This document shows, in pieces, positions 46,331-60,100 of a DNA stretch of 64,000 nt (position 1 is the stretch's first letter; the number at the start of each line of letters is the position of its first letter). Both the position numbers and the translations under genes were made by a program. This DNA is from Oncomelania hupensis (Eukaryota > Mollusca > Gastropoda > Littorinimorpha > Pomatiopsidae), in contig CM072513.1 in assembly GCA_036898135.1 (NCBI GenBank), positions 40,824,528 to 40,888,527 on the forward strand, read 5' to 3'. Under the pieces are notes generated by a model that was not told the DNA's origin, did no database searches, and was given only the letters and a program-made list of their open reading frames with translations.

Positions 46331-46699
46331 AAGTGTAGCTTAGAGGCCTACTTGCAAAATGCCGAAAATAGATATTCTATTCACCTGCTACGTGACGTCA
46401 TGTGATAGAATATCTGAGGTTTTCCTGTGCAGCAAACGAAGAAGAAAAATATTTTCGCTAATTGCAAAATGTCCCTATTAAAAGTGTCTAAAGAGTGATT
46501 GTTTGGGAACAAAAATAAGCTTGTAATTGTGACCATACAACCATTTTGTTTACAAGGTATGTTTGTCGTTTGTCACTGTACACTGATATCTTAAGAATGC
46601 AGTTTACTTTAAGCTAAGACAGGTCTAATACACAAAACAAGACGTTTGGCAAACATTTGAGACACTGAAGGTATGTATAGAAGAAATGATGGGTATTAC

Positions 46700-46705
46700 T
46701 TTATT
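46700..46705 (-). promoter_or_regulatory. Candidate GFM2 polyadenylation signal
   Basis: TTTATT on the plus strand gives AATAAA on the minus strand, about 155 bp past the GFM2 stop codon. It is the nearest such hexamer I noticed; no transcript evidence. Confidence 0.35.
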
Positions 46706-46858
46706 CACTCAAGAAACAAATTCTGGCATAGTTTTTACTCCAAACATTTTTCAGGGTAAACAAGTCTGTAATTTGTAAGCATGAAGTGAAACCTTTTTAT
46801 GTAACTAAAGGCATACTATCATACATAGTATGCCGACTAATCCCGTTTCTGTTTTGCG

Positions 46859-49800
46859 CTAGCCCAGTTGATTTTTTATAAGTGTCTGCTGATCATCTTT
46901 GGTCATTTTCTCATAATGTGATAATTGCATGGAAAAAGTGGCAGTCCCTGATGTGATCGTGCGAAGGTCCGTAGAGTAACCTCTTATTTCTGACAATGGT
47001 GTCATGGCATCTAAAATCTCTGTGCTCTGACCACTTGTCATGTTCAGTATGTGGCTCCGACGTCGAGACAAGTCGGCTAGAACAGTATGAAGCCTGTTTT
47101 TGTCTGTAGTAATCTGAAACAAAAATCCCCACAACTAAACAATACTGAAATAATCTGAACTGTCTAAACCAATCTTCACAGTTTATGCAGGAGCTGCTGC
47201 ATTAGTTAGGTTCACAGTACAGATAACAGATAACAGAACTTTATTTCGCCAAGTGACAAGCACGAGGAATACACTTTGATGTTGGCACACATATTTATAC
47301 AAAACACAATAACAAAGCCAACCACACCTACGTGCAACCATCCACTTGCTGACACACTCATACAAGACTAGGAATAATACTGACTGGAAATTATGGTAGA
47401 TATTTTCATATTTGTATGTTAGTCAAGTCAGACAGATTTTTTCTCCTAAACTGTCATTTGAACAAGAGCAGTTCAAAGCATCTATGCAGTGTTGTGTGCC
47501 TCCCAATAGCACATTACCTGTAATTTCATCATAGGTTCCAACAATTGTGGTCCTGCCTGTTTAAGTGCCTTTGTCACACACTGTACAGCACAGGCTGCCA
47601 CCATGGCCAGTGATGTCCCCTTCTGCATGCTGAGTTGATGCAATGACACAGACACATTGATTACAGGGAAGCCTAGTAGTGGACCTGAACAAACAACAAA
47701 AACACACTATCCATCATTATTCATCTATCAATATGTAGTCACATGATAGGAGAACACCTCTTTTTAGAGCAAATATGTAGTGAAATCTAAGGCTGATTTT
47801 TTTTTTTTTTTATTCAATATAACTGGTACTATATAATATATATGAGCCACACGTCTAAAAAATTGTAAAATGTGCAGTTTGAAAAAACACTCAAAAATTG
47901 ATGTAAATATTCAGTCTTATTTTAAAAAAAAACAACATATCTAATTGACCAAAAGGTAAAAATTTACCTTTGAAATCAAGAGAAAAGGTTCTATAATAAT
48001 AGATCAAAATCTAATTTACTAATTCACTAAATCATAAAATCACTTTGGGCTGATTAGACTCTCCTTACTGCAAGCAAGGAAGTCAACACTATAACACTGA
48101 CCACTAGCTAATGCCGACATGACTCCATTATCTATTGCCTTCAGGTGATGTTGATTAAGATGTGGGATGCTGTCATCATCTGCCGGATCAATGTTGATAT
48201 GTTTGAAGTGTTGCACCTGACCGTCAGGCCGTACAGACATACACATGCGGACAAAATGATGCTCTTCACCAAGTGTTCTGTCCAATACCTGCAGGTATAC
48301 AACAGAAGTAATTAAGTCATATGATGTTCGAATGTTCATCTGTTTAAACTATTTTAATGTACTGAAATTACTTATGGTTTATGGCTCAACAGTGTTGATC
48401 AGACTAATTATTTTTCTTTGGTTAACCATGGTTGCATATCTGAAGACCACCAGGAAGTACATCAGAAGGCCCCTGATTAGATCATTAAAGTGTTTACTCA
48501 GAAAATTATTGGGAAAGCATATTTCTAAAACGCATCATTTTTTTCATTTAGAGAATCTAATTGTGTAATGATCATTCAACCTATCTGCTGAAACTGTGAA
48601 TTTATTTAAGGAATCGTTATATTTTTTTGGGTCAAAAGTAGTGACTGCTGGGGAGTCCTATTAGTTAAAATTGGGCTTTGGTATTATGATTTTTTTTTTT
48701 AATGGTGCGAAGGATGCATACCTCAACCACTTGAGTGTGATCAGTAATGGTCTCTCTGTAAGCCACCTGCAGAGGTCCCAGGTCAGCAGATACACCATAT
48801 TCCTGATGAATGCGAGAATGAATAATGTCCAGGTGAAGTTCTCCCATGCCAGACAGAATTGTCTGTCCCGTCTCTGCATTCACCTCAACCTTAACAATAA
48901 AGAAAAATGACAAATCCATGCTACTGTACATTTCTCAATGCTGATTATAAAAACAAAAACTGTGGGTGTCAATTACATACTGACCAGCGAGACGAAGCTG
49001 CAGCCCTTTTTTTAGGTGTATGCGTGTAAGTCACTTTCCACCTTGACAGTTGAGTTTATATGAGAGATTAACCAAAAATTTTTTATCACAGGCAAACGTA
49101 GAGAGGGCATCAGGAAAAAGTGGCAGGGGGTATAGACACGAATCTCTGAACAAAGAGTCTGTACACAAAGTTAACTCATGTTGAGAAAATCTTCACTTGA
49201 AAATTGTTGCTACAGTTGCTTGCATGCTAGGTAAGGAAATCTACCCCAAAGTGGCTAATTGCTCCCAATCTATCTTATATATCCCTTTTTTTTTTATCAA
49301 GGTCATGGTCATTTTAGGGCTTACGACAAATGTCAAATTTGTCACACTTGAATTATTATATATATATCAAAGCCAACCTAGACCTAAATTTAGTTCTTTA
49401 AAAAAATTTTTTTTTAATCAATTTGCTGGAGGAGCAAACAGGAGTACCCAGAAAAAACCTCAGACGTTGCCCGAGTCAAAAATAAATAATATTCAGAGAA
49501 ACATAACACCTAGAGGCGGGATCCATTGGTTTCTAGCCTATGGACAAGGCAAGTTCGTCCCACTTAAGACCACGCTTCCACAAAAGCCACATTGTGCATC
49601 AAGCATCAACATTGGTTTATTTGATCATAAGCCTCAGGGGCCATCGGCATACTTTTTGAATGACAATCTAGGACGTCCACAGCAGTCAGGGGGTTGATTA
49701 ACATACCCTTTGTAATTTTAAAGTTCTAGCATAGGTAATTATAATACCTTCAAGCTTGGGTCTTCTTTCTGCAGACAAGTTAGAGCATGGTCTAGCTGCT

Positions 49801-52800
49801 TCTGGTAGGCCAAAGAGGAAGGTTCGATTGAACAGAAAAAGACCGGTGTTGGCACGGACACACCTGCCAAGACAGGTAGACTGTCCACTTCACTGTCTGA
49901 ACTATCATCTTTCAGTAGTTTGCCTTTCCTCTTTTGATCCATTTGCCATTCTTTGTTAGCTGCTTTGGCTGTACTCTGGCTTGTCGTGATTGTGTCTCCT
50001 GTAATGGTCTGCACACAATACAAGCATACATTGCACAACTAAACTGCCATGCTTAACGAGCATGTAATGTTTTAACCAAAATGCGAAAAAACTTAAAAAA
50101 TGACTCATTCATGTTAAGAGATGACTATGTGCTTATAATATACTATATATTTATACATTTTTTGAGTATTCTCATTACCCCCGTTGGGGTGCCGGGGTTT
50201 CAGTATAAATAGTATACCCACTTTCTGGAAATTTAGTGCTTTAAATTCCCACCGTCGCTGTCTTTCTCATTTGCTCTTTCTCATTCCTGCTCTGTTCTAT
50301 CAATCTGCTATACTATCTTCTTCTTCGCTAGACCAGTCACCTACCTTTTTTCTTGAAAACTCTTCCGGGACAAGACTCCTTATTTGTGTACGAGGTCTGT
50401 TGGATCAGCTTGGGAATATTGGACGCTTTCTGCCAGGTGGTCACTAGGGCTTCCTATGATGTTATTATTTAGCAATGTAGGCATTTTATATGTATGTGTT
50501 TTGTTGTTATAATGATGTTTGTATTCTATTTTGTTTTTGTAAATGGGGGTTCGATAAAATTAAGAGTACAGCCTCAGAGTCCCCTGTGTGTCTTTATGGT
50601 AAAGTGACTGGCTGGTGGAGAGCTTTCAGTTTTACCACTAGGGTTATTTCGGCATATCTTTTGATGCGGATCAAGGGTTGTCCGGTCCTGATTTGGCTCG
50701 GAAGAGTCCGCTGGACCTAAAGCAATAATCATGTAATGTAATGTAGTATTCTCATAATTGAGATGTAATAAACAAGACAAACAGTTAATATATACCTGTT
50801 TAAAACCTGCCACAGCCACAATGTTCCCAGCCACAGCCCTAGAAATGTCCACATGTTCATCTGCATACACCTGCATGATACGGTTGATTTTTTCTGTTGT
50901 TTGCTGATTGATATTGAACACGCTGCTACCACTTTCCAAACATCCACTGTACAAGCGAAGAAATGTCAAAGGACCTCGCTGTTTATGATGAGACACTTTG
51001 AAGGCTAGAGCACATAAATCTGTACCGTAGTGTCCAGTGAAGTCATAATGAATGTCTTGAGGACTAGGAAGGTAGGAAACCACGGAGTCCAAGAGTGGCT
51101 GGATGCCTTTATTTTTTAGGGAGCTGCCACAGAGGACCGGCACCACAGTCCTAGACAACGTCACACGCCTGATGGCAGCCTGCAGCTCCACACAGCTGAT
51201 GTTCTCTATCATGGTCTCTCCCAGCACCAGGTCCGCCACATGTGGGTCATGTTCAGCAAGCTCGCCAATCAATTCACCACGTGCGACATGCGCTTCTTCA
51301 TATAATGATGGATCGTCATGCTTGCTTAAAGACTTTCGGCTGAAAGTGGCACCATCACTGCTAGTATGTGGGTCCCATGCCAATAAATCCATGTGAACGA
51401 GATCAACAAGGCCAGTAAAGCTACTCTCTGCACCCACAGGGAGTTGAAGCAGCAACGGTGTAACACCAAGTTTTTCATGCATTGATTCCATACACAGGTG
51501 AACACTGGCACCATTTTTGTCCATTTTGTTTAAATACACTATACTAGGAACACAGTACTTGTCAGCCTGTCGCCAAACTGTTAATGTCTGAGCCTCTACA
51601 CCTGAAATCAAAACATAAATCATTGATAAAAACAACTAATGAATCTTTTTAACAATTGCCATACTTTCTGGGTTATTTGTGATTTTCAAGTGAGGTCAAT
51701 CACTAGCGGAGCACTTTCATACTGTGTTTTCACATTAAATGCCCAACACAGTGCCAAAACTTCACAATTCCAATTCATTTCATTCCCAATGCTCTTTTAC
51801 ACATTGTTTGTGCTAGTCACACTTGACAACTTGCCACTCAAAACAAAGGGAGGAACACAGTGCATGCAGACCAGTCACTGCGTGTGTCACAGAGTGCTAG
51901 AGTGTGAGCCTTCTGAAGTGTACATTGTGCCTATTAGTGTAGGACGTACGCTAAGGTATGCTGTGTGTGTGTTGTGCATCACATGACTGCAGCCACCAGT
52001 AAGTGATTCTATAACCTCCCAGACACCAAACCAACCAACAATACAGCTGATATTTATTCACTCACTCTCTCTCTCTCTCTGTCTCTCTCTCTATCGCTAT
52101 CCTATTAAACAGAAAGACTGACCTGCTGATGAATCAAGTACAGTGATGGCACCATCCAAGACACGTAATGATCGCTCCACCTCCACTGTGAAGTCCACAT
52201 GACCTAAAACCAAACCATTATTTGCACTCACTGAAGTAGATATAGTTACATGCCTTAGAAATGTGTTCCTTATACATATGACATTTGTGAAGGAACATCG
52301 CCACACAAACCATACGTCAACAACACATCTCAAGAATGATGATGGTTAATGAACGGTAAAAGCCCCTTAAAAAACTGAGGGTGGCACGGGGGAGATCACT
52401 AGAAGTTCTGGGATTCACATAAAAACATGTAAATTTTAAAGTTATTAAAAACAAGAGTATTTAATAAATATTTCAATATTTTATCAATTAAAATACAGGC
52501 GCTGAAGTTCAGCTATGATTTCTTTTTTCAGTTTCATATTTATTTATGCACTGTAAACTGCAGGATCAGATTTCACGTAATGCACAGCTTAAAATTTGAC
52601 CAAACACAGTACAATTACTCGGTTATGTTTAGTTATGGCAAAAATCGGCGCATAAATGGTCTAAAAAGTGTTGCACCAGATTCAATTTTTGCACATCATA
52701 ATTATACATATCTTAGGCAATTAAACTAAGTAAAATATCAGAACAAATGACTGGTGAAAAGCAACAGAGTTGTCAGGCACCATTCAGAATGAATTAGGAA

Positions 52801-54604
52801 CAGATTGCATGTTTTGAAAAAACCGAAATAACCTGGAGTGTCAATGAGGTTCATTTTGTGCCCATTCCAGTGGAAAGTGACAGCGGCAGAGTTGATGGTG
52901 ATACCTCTTTCTCTCTCCTGATCCATGAAGTCCATCACAGTGTCACCACGGTCTACATCACCTACACAACATGGTGGTATTATTATTATCATTATTATTT
53001 GTCTGCCTAATCCAAACAAAAGCTATAGGCGCTAATAATATAACAAATAAACTACAGTTAACATAAAATAACTCTTTGCCACACACACATCCAAACTATG
53101 ACTGCAGGGGATTTCTTGTAAGGTATCACTTAGAAACTCACTCTGGCAATAAAACATTAGAAAAGAATGCTTTGATCAGTCACAGATATACTGAAACTGT
53201 ATAATTAAATGCTAGGAACAAAAGAATTTAGCCAAAACAAATAAATAAAACAATATTGCAAGGCATTCAAATATATCTTCATAGACCCAAACACATTTTA
53301 ATAATAATAATAATACACATTTGTACAGCACCCTTCTTTACTAGAGCTCATAGAGCTTTACACTTTTGAGCAAAACAAAACAAAAAATTTAGCTGGGAAT
53401 CAGAATGATCGAGCTAAATGTCAGTGGGCCTGCTTGGTGATCAATCTGCCAAGTGAAAATTCCATTGCATATCAAAGATTTCCAGAACCAATGAACTGAT
53501 GTCTAAAACTTTACATGAACTGTCTGGGGTTGTTGGCCAGCCTACTGTGCCATATTTTTGTTCAACCTAAAAGATCAGGGTTGCTGGGCTAAACACATTT
53601 AGCTCAAAATCTCAAATTTGTATTCATGAACTCATATTTATGATTGGTTTATTCCTCAAGAGTATGAATAGAGGTCTACTCTAGTCTGTACCCACATGCA
53701 TTCTATCACATGCCATTTAAAGATCCTGATTCTTATGTCCTATAGATGGGTGAATGCCAGTTCCATAACTACACTCAGCAAGCATAAGTCAAGTCAAGAA
53801 ATCTTCATTCCTCAAAACAAGGGAAACTTTGGTTTGCCACAACATTAACGAAAAATGGCAAAAATAGAAATTCAAAAGGACATATAATAAGATGTTCAAT
53901 ATTATGAATATTAACCAACCTACATTCATCGCACATACACACAATACAGCATTTGCAAAACATTTGTTCACATTCCACTTTGTTTTGTATACAAACTGCC
54001 TTTCCACTGATTCCCCAACCCCTCTCTCTACAACAATGATCATAACAGTAAAATCGTCATTAAAAACACAATTACAATGCATGTCAAAGTTGTTTTTTGT
54101 AAATAATAAAGACATGTGTACAAATAAATTACATGAAACATTTCGTACTTTAAAAAAAAAAAAGTTTTCTCACTAAAACTGTCAAGAACACCAACTGGCA
54201 ATTTGTTGGCTCGTATAATTTTTAGCCCAACCTTTCTCTTATGAAGTTATGTATACACATGTGCATGTAACAACTTAGTTACAGGTTAATGAAAACTTAC
54301 CCATGTGAGTTGAGAATCCCGAGTAATAAAGCATTCGTTCCGACGTCGTTGTCTTCCCAGCGTCAATATGAGCAATAATGCCAATATTTCTTATCAATGA
54401 TACATCTTCCCTAGAGCTATTAGGTCTATTTCTAGAAGTGGAATTAGTTCGTCTATTGTCTTCCAAAGAACTATTAGTTCCTTGATTTGACGCATAACGC
54501 GCTAACCATTGGAACCATGTTTTGGTGCTGGATTTAGCAAATCTGTGCTGTTGTGTTACTGTCACGAACCTTTTGCTACAAGCAAAGGTCTGCCTGAATC
54601 CCAT
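46859..54604 (-). CDS. GFM2: Ribosome-releasing factor 2, mitochondrial (EF-G2mt; complete, 9 exons, 785 aa)
   Basis: A translational GTPase that, with the ribosome recycling factor, splits mitochondrial ribosomes after termination. Exons in transcript order: 54604-54301, 52961-52833, 52203-52123, 51601-50796, 50008-49748, 48889-48722, 48288-48102, 47684-47518 and 47113-46859, all phase-consistent. The first 70 residues are basic and hydroxylated with few acids before residue 48 (start [13 protein letters not shown]), fitting a mitochondrial targeting sequence. G-domain motifs: AHIDAGKTT (78-86), the RGITI switch, DTPGHVDF (142-149) and NKMDK (196-200). Later domains include [40 protein letters not shown] and the domain IV/V sequences down to [11 protein letters not shown] near the C-terminus. 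Length is close to human GFM2 (779 aa). GFM2 rather than GFM1 is shown by DRTLG, QRGPL and the wording around ALKCLQREDPSLKV. Introns hold an R1 copy and little else. Confidence 0.97.
50180..50743 (+). repeat. R1 repeat, near full length, in GFM2 intron 4
   Basis: Inverted relative to 4494-5072. It starts CCCCCGTTGGGGTGCCGGGG, contains GTGCTTTAAATTCCCACC and GACCAGTCACCTACC, and ends AGCAATAATCATGTAATG with TGTAA units. It opens about 55 bp from exon 4, so the downstream reading of exon 4 would run into it if unspliced. Confidence 0.85.
53299..53365. repeat. SINE-tail fragment
   Basis: An AATAATAAT start is followed by ACATTTGTACAGCACCCTTC and TAGAGCTCATAGAGCTTTAC. This matches the segment at 45570-45620. 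It lies in GFM2 intron 1, which is otherwise AT-rich DNA without a recognisable gene. Confidence 0.5.
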
Positions 54605-57128
54605 GCTGCTTGCTTAAAATCAAAACTAGTATAGGCCTAGAACGAAAACACACGGTGCTAAATACAAGGTCAAGGACTCAGGCTGCAGTATCCTTTCACG
54701 CCCTGCCTAAAACAATTATTACAAAAATAGCTTCTGAAATTATGGCGTAATGTGAAACGACCCCTCAAAGAGATTAATTAATTAATTAATTAACTTTTTG
54801 TTGTCATTTTGTTTTTACATTTTAGTAGTATGTTTTACACTCGTTTTATTTTAGTTTTTGAAGCTATGAGTGTTTTGTGAACGAAATAGCGCCATCAACC
54901 AAATTTCTTTTCTTTAAAAAAAAATTCAACCAAAAAAAAAATCCACTTATTTTCAAAAAAATAAAATCTTTTTATACTATCATTGCTGCTAATAATAACA
55001 ATAACTAGACACTGACCCTCACGGTTAATAAATTAAATCAGGTTCTACAATCCAAGCTAAATTTGCTCCAGATTATTTGTAGGATCGCAAAGTACTGCAA
55101 GTGTACAAGTTCTTGAGATGTTTCTATGGTAACTGACACGCACCAAATTTGCTGAAACATTAATTCAGTGTAAGATCAGTTTAAAGAAAATGAGGGTCTT
55201 GAATCATTTTAAAGAAGGAAATACAGAAAAAGAAAAAAAAGAAGAAGAAAAGTAAGAAGTAATGTTTGTGTGCCTCTAAATTAAACTTCACGAATGCTTT
55301 TGATGACTTAACTCGTCATTCAATAGTGTGATCATTTATGCTATAATGACGAGTATATAGTCGTCATCTTGACTTTTTTTTCCAATTCTGTTTTGTTGTG
55401 GTTGTTGTATTTTTGTATAGTTAACTTGTCAGCCACAAAAATGCACATGTATCAACTGAAAAGCTCATACTCACTTTTACAGGCGGGTGGCTTCCCGCCA
55501 CCTTCACCCCATATTAATAGATCTTATCCTATCCTATCCCATAACTCGGAGGTCGTAGGGGCACCACAGATGATCGTTTAACCAACGTACTCCATCTTTC
55601 CCTGTCCTCAGCAACCCTGATTGTTTCGCTCAGTGTCAAACCAGTCCATTCTTGAATGTTGTCCTCCCAACTCTTTTTTGGTCTCCCTCTTCTTCTACCT
55701 CCTTGCACTGTGCCTTGCAGGATGGTCTTTGCAAGACCTGATGATCTGGTGACGGAGCCATACCATCGGAGTTTCCGTTTCTTCACCACTGTGAGCAGGT
55801 CATCGTGTTGTCCAATGGCGCTTGTGTGATGGTCTGTCGGACTTCGTCGTTGGTGATGTCCTGGGTATAGGAAATGCCCAGAAGTCTTCTGTAACACCTC
55901 ATCTCCATGCTTTGTATTCTTCTTCGTTGATGATCTGCTGTGAGGGTCCATGTTTCACCAGCATATAGGAAGATGGAGATGACAAGGGAGCGCAGCAGCC
56001 TTACCTTGGAATGTAGACTGATGGTCCCGTCTTTCCAAATTGGCTTCAACCTCGCCAGGGCAGCAGTTGTTTGTGCGATCTTGGAGAGGACTTCCTGTCG
56101 GGACCCATTATCTGAAACAATGGCTCCTAAATATTTGAAGCTATGCACTGTGTTGAGGGATTGGCCTTGGACTTTGATGTCCGTGTTGATGCCTTTGGTG
56201 TTGTTGGTCATCATTTTGGTCTTCTCTGCACTTATTTCCATTCCATAGGCTCTGGAGGTGGTGTCAAGCCTCTGTACCAGCTGTTCAAGTTCTTGTTCCT
56301 CTCCAGCCAATCCATCAATGTCATGCGCAAAACGAAGGTTGGAGATTGCTCTTCCCCCTATGCTGACTGTGCCTTCCTGATCTGCAAGGGCATCTGACAC
56401 ATGACATGATGCGCTCTAGGAAGATGTTGAAGAGTGTTGGAGAGAGTGGGCATCCCTGACGCACACCGATTGTTGTTCTAAATGATGGCGCTGTTGTGGA
56501 GGACAGCACTGGTAGCCTTGTCATACATGCTTTTGATGACTTCAATAATTTTAGGGCTGATGTTGTACACTCTCGTGGTTGCCCACAGAGCTGCATGCCA
56601 GACTCGGTCAAACACCTTTTTGAAGTATACGAACACATGAAATAGATTCTGAGGTTGAAAATCTGTTCAGTGGTACTTCGCCCTGCCCTAAATCCTGCTT
56701 GCTCTTCAGCTATGCTAGTGTCTGGAAATACAATTGAAGGGCTTGCTATCTTGTTTATGTAACTATTTTAGGATCTGTTCACATGTATAATTTTATACAT
56801 CTTACAAGCAAATACAATAACAATGCAAATACACTCATAATGTTGTTTTCAAAAGGTAACTTTATTTGTCCACTTTCAATCTGTGCATGGATACTTTATG
56901 CAAACTAGAGTTAATACAGTGTATTCAAATTTGCCATTTAAAAGTAATTTTTGTGGTTTGTGGTGCAAACAGTGTAATTTCTGTTATGAATGCCTTTTTT
57001 ATGCATTTATAATCATGTGACATGTCAATATTCAGATAACGAGTGAAAACTGCCAGAAGAAACAACACCATCAATGATTATTTCTTTATCACAATGTCAG
57101 CCATTTTCAGAGATGCCAGCATGCCTTG
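54605..57128. other. Intergenic region upstream of GFM2, downstream of NRDE2
   Basis: It should contain the GFM2 promoter (near 54605-54800) and the NRDE2 3' UTR. A (TTAA)n-like run lies at about 54776-54798, purine-rich DNA near 55220-55255 and LINE-alpha copy E at 55524-56714. TTTATT at 56861-56866 is a possible NRDE2 polyadenylation signal on the minus strand, 260 bp past its stop. No coding exon seen. Confidence 0.6.
55524..56714 (-). mobile_element. LINE-alpha copy E, 5'-truncated
   Basis: The minus strand covers from the AEEQAGF..GRSTTEQIF motif, past a small deletion around 56480, through FADD-equivalent FAHDIDGLAGEEQELEQL (Ala-His replaces the catalytic Ala-Asp) to WYGSVTRSSGLAKTILQGTV and the (GGATA)n tail at 55524-55540. 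Large parts remain open: about 205 codons across 55783-56400. Confidence 0.9.
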
Positions 57129-60100
57129 TTATTGTGTGGCGAGAAGAATGTTGACTTCCTCCAACGGTATTTGTAGCCGGAGCTGTTTCTCTGTCATCAG
57201 GTCTACCAACTCTTGTAGACGCTCCTCTCCAAGCAGCTCCACTCCATCCAAATACATCAACTGATGAAAGAATAAGATAAGCTCAAAAGGGCAGCGATAA
57301 ATGCGTCTAACAACAAAAGAATTGTTCAAGTATATATGTACAGGATGGGAATTGCTAATTGAAAAATGAAGTTGCCCCGCCCCCCTTCACCCCTCTCCCT
57401 TCTTCCCCCAGAACACTTTCAAAATCATCTATGAGTAAAGACAACATTTTCCAGTGTTCCTGGTCAAAATTAGATAAAATCCGCTATAAAGTAGAGCAAT
57501 CATCACAAAAATGCAAGTTCTGACAATTGAATAGCCCACAAGTGTACTAAAGTTCAGTTATGAATTGATTCTCAGTTGTGTATTGATGTGTAGTTTTCTT
57601 CCCAGTGCATTACTTATCTTTTAGTTTGATGTTAGTGCTTGTAGGTTCTATTTTTGTTGTTGATATTGTTTTGACATTGAACCTTTTGTTACTTGTGAAA
57701 AAGGCTGCAGCCTGAAACAGGAATAAAGTTCTTGTCTTCCTTTTATTTTGTAATTCTTTTGACAGAATCATAATTATTAGCAGATTTTTTTTAATGGCAG
57801 ATATGGGCTAAATGGCAGATAATCCTCATCCCTGATATATATCTTAGGAGTAAACCTTTGTGCAGCTCTTTCCTCCACCTTGCTCTTACTCTCAGGCTTC
57901 TCTACCCATACCACACTCATACCATTCTTGTTGCACAATAAAGTAAATCAAGTGTTATTCACACAAGTATTATTACAAGCTAAAAAAATCAAAGGGGACC
58001 ATGCCCAATCTACAGTGAAATAAATCATCTATCAGTTTAAAGAAGGTAGTAGTTTGTACCTTTGACCATGGACAGAATTGCAGAGCCCTGTACAAAATGC
58101 CTTGTGCTCTGCCTGATTTAGCATCATTCTGGAAAAAGAATGCCGGTACCTTTAAATATAACCAAACTGTAAGTATATGTAATGCTTTTTAATTCTGTGC
58201 ATTGTAAGACTCAAGGATGATAGCAGAGGAAAATGTGAGCACACTCTCAAAACCTATAGGTCTTTGCATTCCTTAAAAAAACTTTTAACCTCACTTCCAG
58301 TTTCAGTGATTAGCAGTAAAATTCTTCACTTGCTTCTTCAAAAACTGAAATTCATTTCCAGATGGAGCTGAAAGTAATAAATCCAAAGTGAAAAAGTGTT
58401 GCCCACACTATTTACCGGTAATTTCTGGGCTACAAGGCGCAACTTTCATACTGAAATCTGACCCATGTGCCTTATCGGTTGATAGTGCATTTAATTGTAT
58501 GCAAAATAACTAGTTAACTAGAAGGTCACAGCCCATATGACTCACATGCTCCTTATGGAACTTGCAATATTTATAACTGGAAAATGAGTGCCCTGAAAAA
58601 AACCTAAATGAAACGGTGGAATTAAAATGCAAAGTAATGCCAACTTTGATCTTTCAATGCTCTTGACCTTGAGATTACCTGGACCTCCGGCTCCAAATAC
58701 ACTCATGTACAATCAAATAAACAACAGCAAAAGTTGTATTATGCCAAAACAAATTACCTTGGAATGGCCTTGACCTTCTGGCTTCAGTGACCTTGACCTT
58801 AGAATGACCTTTACCTTCAAGTGACCTCTCATGCTCATATATGATTAAATAATGCAATGTTGTTGTATCCTATCCTATCCTATCCCATAACTCACTCAAA
58901 GGTCGTTGGGGCACCACAGATGATCGTTTAACCAGCGTACTCTACCTTCCTCTGTTCTCAGCAACCCTCATGGCATCGTTCAGTGTCAAACCAGTCCATT
59001 CTCGAATGTTGTCCTCCCACCTTTTTCTGTCTCCCTCTTCTTCTGCCACCTTACAGGATGGTTTTTACAAGGTCTGATGTTCTGGTGATGTGGCCATACC
59101 ATCGGAGTTTCCGTTTCTTCACCACTGTGAGCATGTCATCATGTTGTCCAATGGCTTGTGTGATGGTCTGTCGGACTTCGTTGTTGGTGATATGCTGGGT
59201 ACAGGAAATGCCCAGAAGTCTCCTGTAGCACCTCATCTCCATGCTTTGTACTCTTCGTTGTAGATCTGCTGTGAGGGTCCATGTTTTGCAAGCATATTGA
59301 AAGATGGAGATGACAAGGGAACACAGCAGCCTTACCTTGGAATGTAGACTGATGGTCCTGTCTTTCCAAATGGGCTTCAACCTTGTCAGGGCAGCAGTTG
59401 TTTGTGCGATCCTGAAGAGGACTTCCTGTCTGGACCCATTGTCTGATACAATGGCTCCTAGATATTTGAATCTTTGCACTGTGTTGAGGGATTGGCCTTG
59501 GACTTTGATGTCCATGTTGATGCCTTTGGTGTTGTTGGTCATCATTTTGGTCTTCTCTGCACTTATTTCCATTCCATATGCACTGGAGGTGGTTTCCAGC
59601 CTCTGTACAAGCTGTTAAAGTTCTTGTTCTTCTCCAGCCAATCCATCAATGTCATCTGCAGAACAGGTTGGAGAATGCTCTACCCCCTGTGCTCACTGTG
59701 CCTTCGTGATGTGCAAGGGCATCTGACATGATGCGCTCTAGAAAGATGTTAAAGAGTGTTGGAGAGAGTAGGCATCCTTGACGCACACCAATTGCTGTTC
59801 TGAACCATTTCCTGAAGAAGCTGTTGTGGAGGACTGCACTGGTAGCCTTGTCATACCGGCTTTTGATGACTTCAATAATTTTAGGGTTGATGTTGTACAC
59901 TCTCATGGTTGCCCACAGAGCTGCATGCCAGGTTCGGTCAAACGCGTCCTTGAAGTCTACAAACACATGATATAGATGTTGTTGGTGCTATAGGTAATTC
60001 TCGCAGATTATTCTGAGGTTGAAAATCTGTTCAGTGGTACTTCGCCCTGCCCTGAATCCTGCTTGCTCTTCAGCTATGATTTATTCAGCTTGGGTTTAAA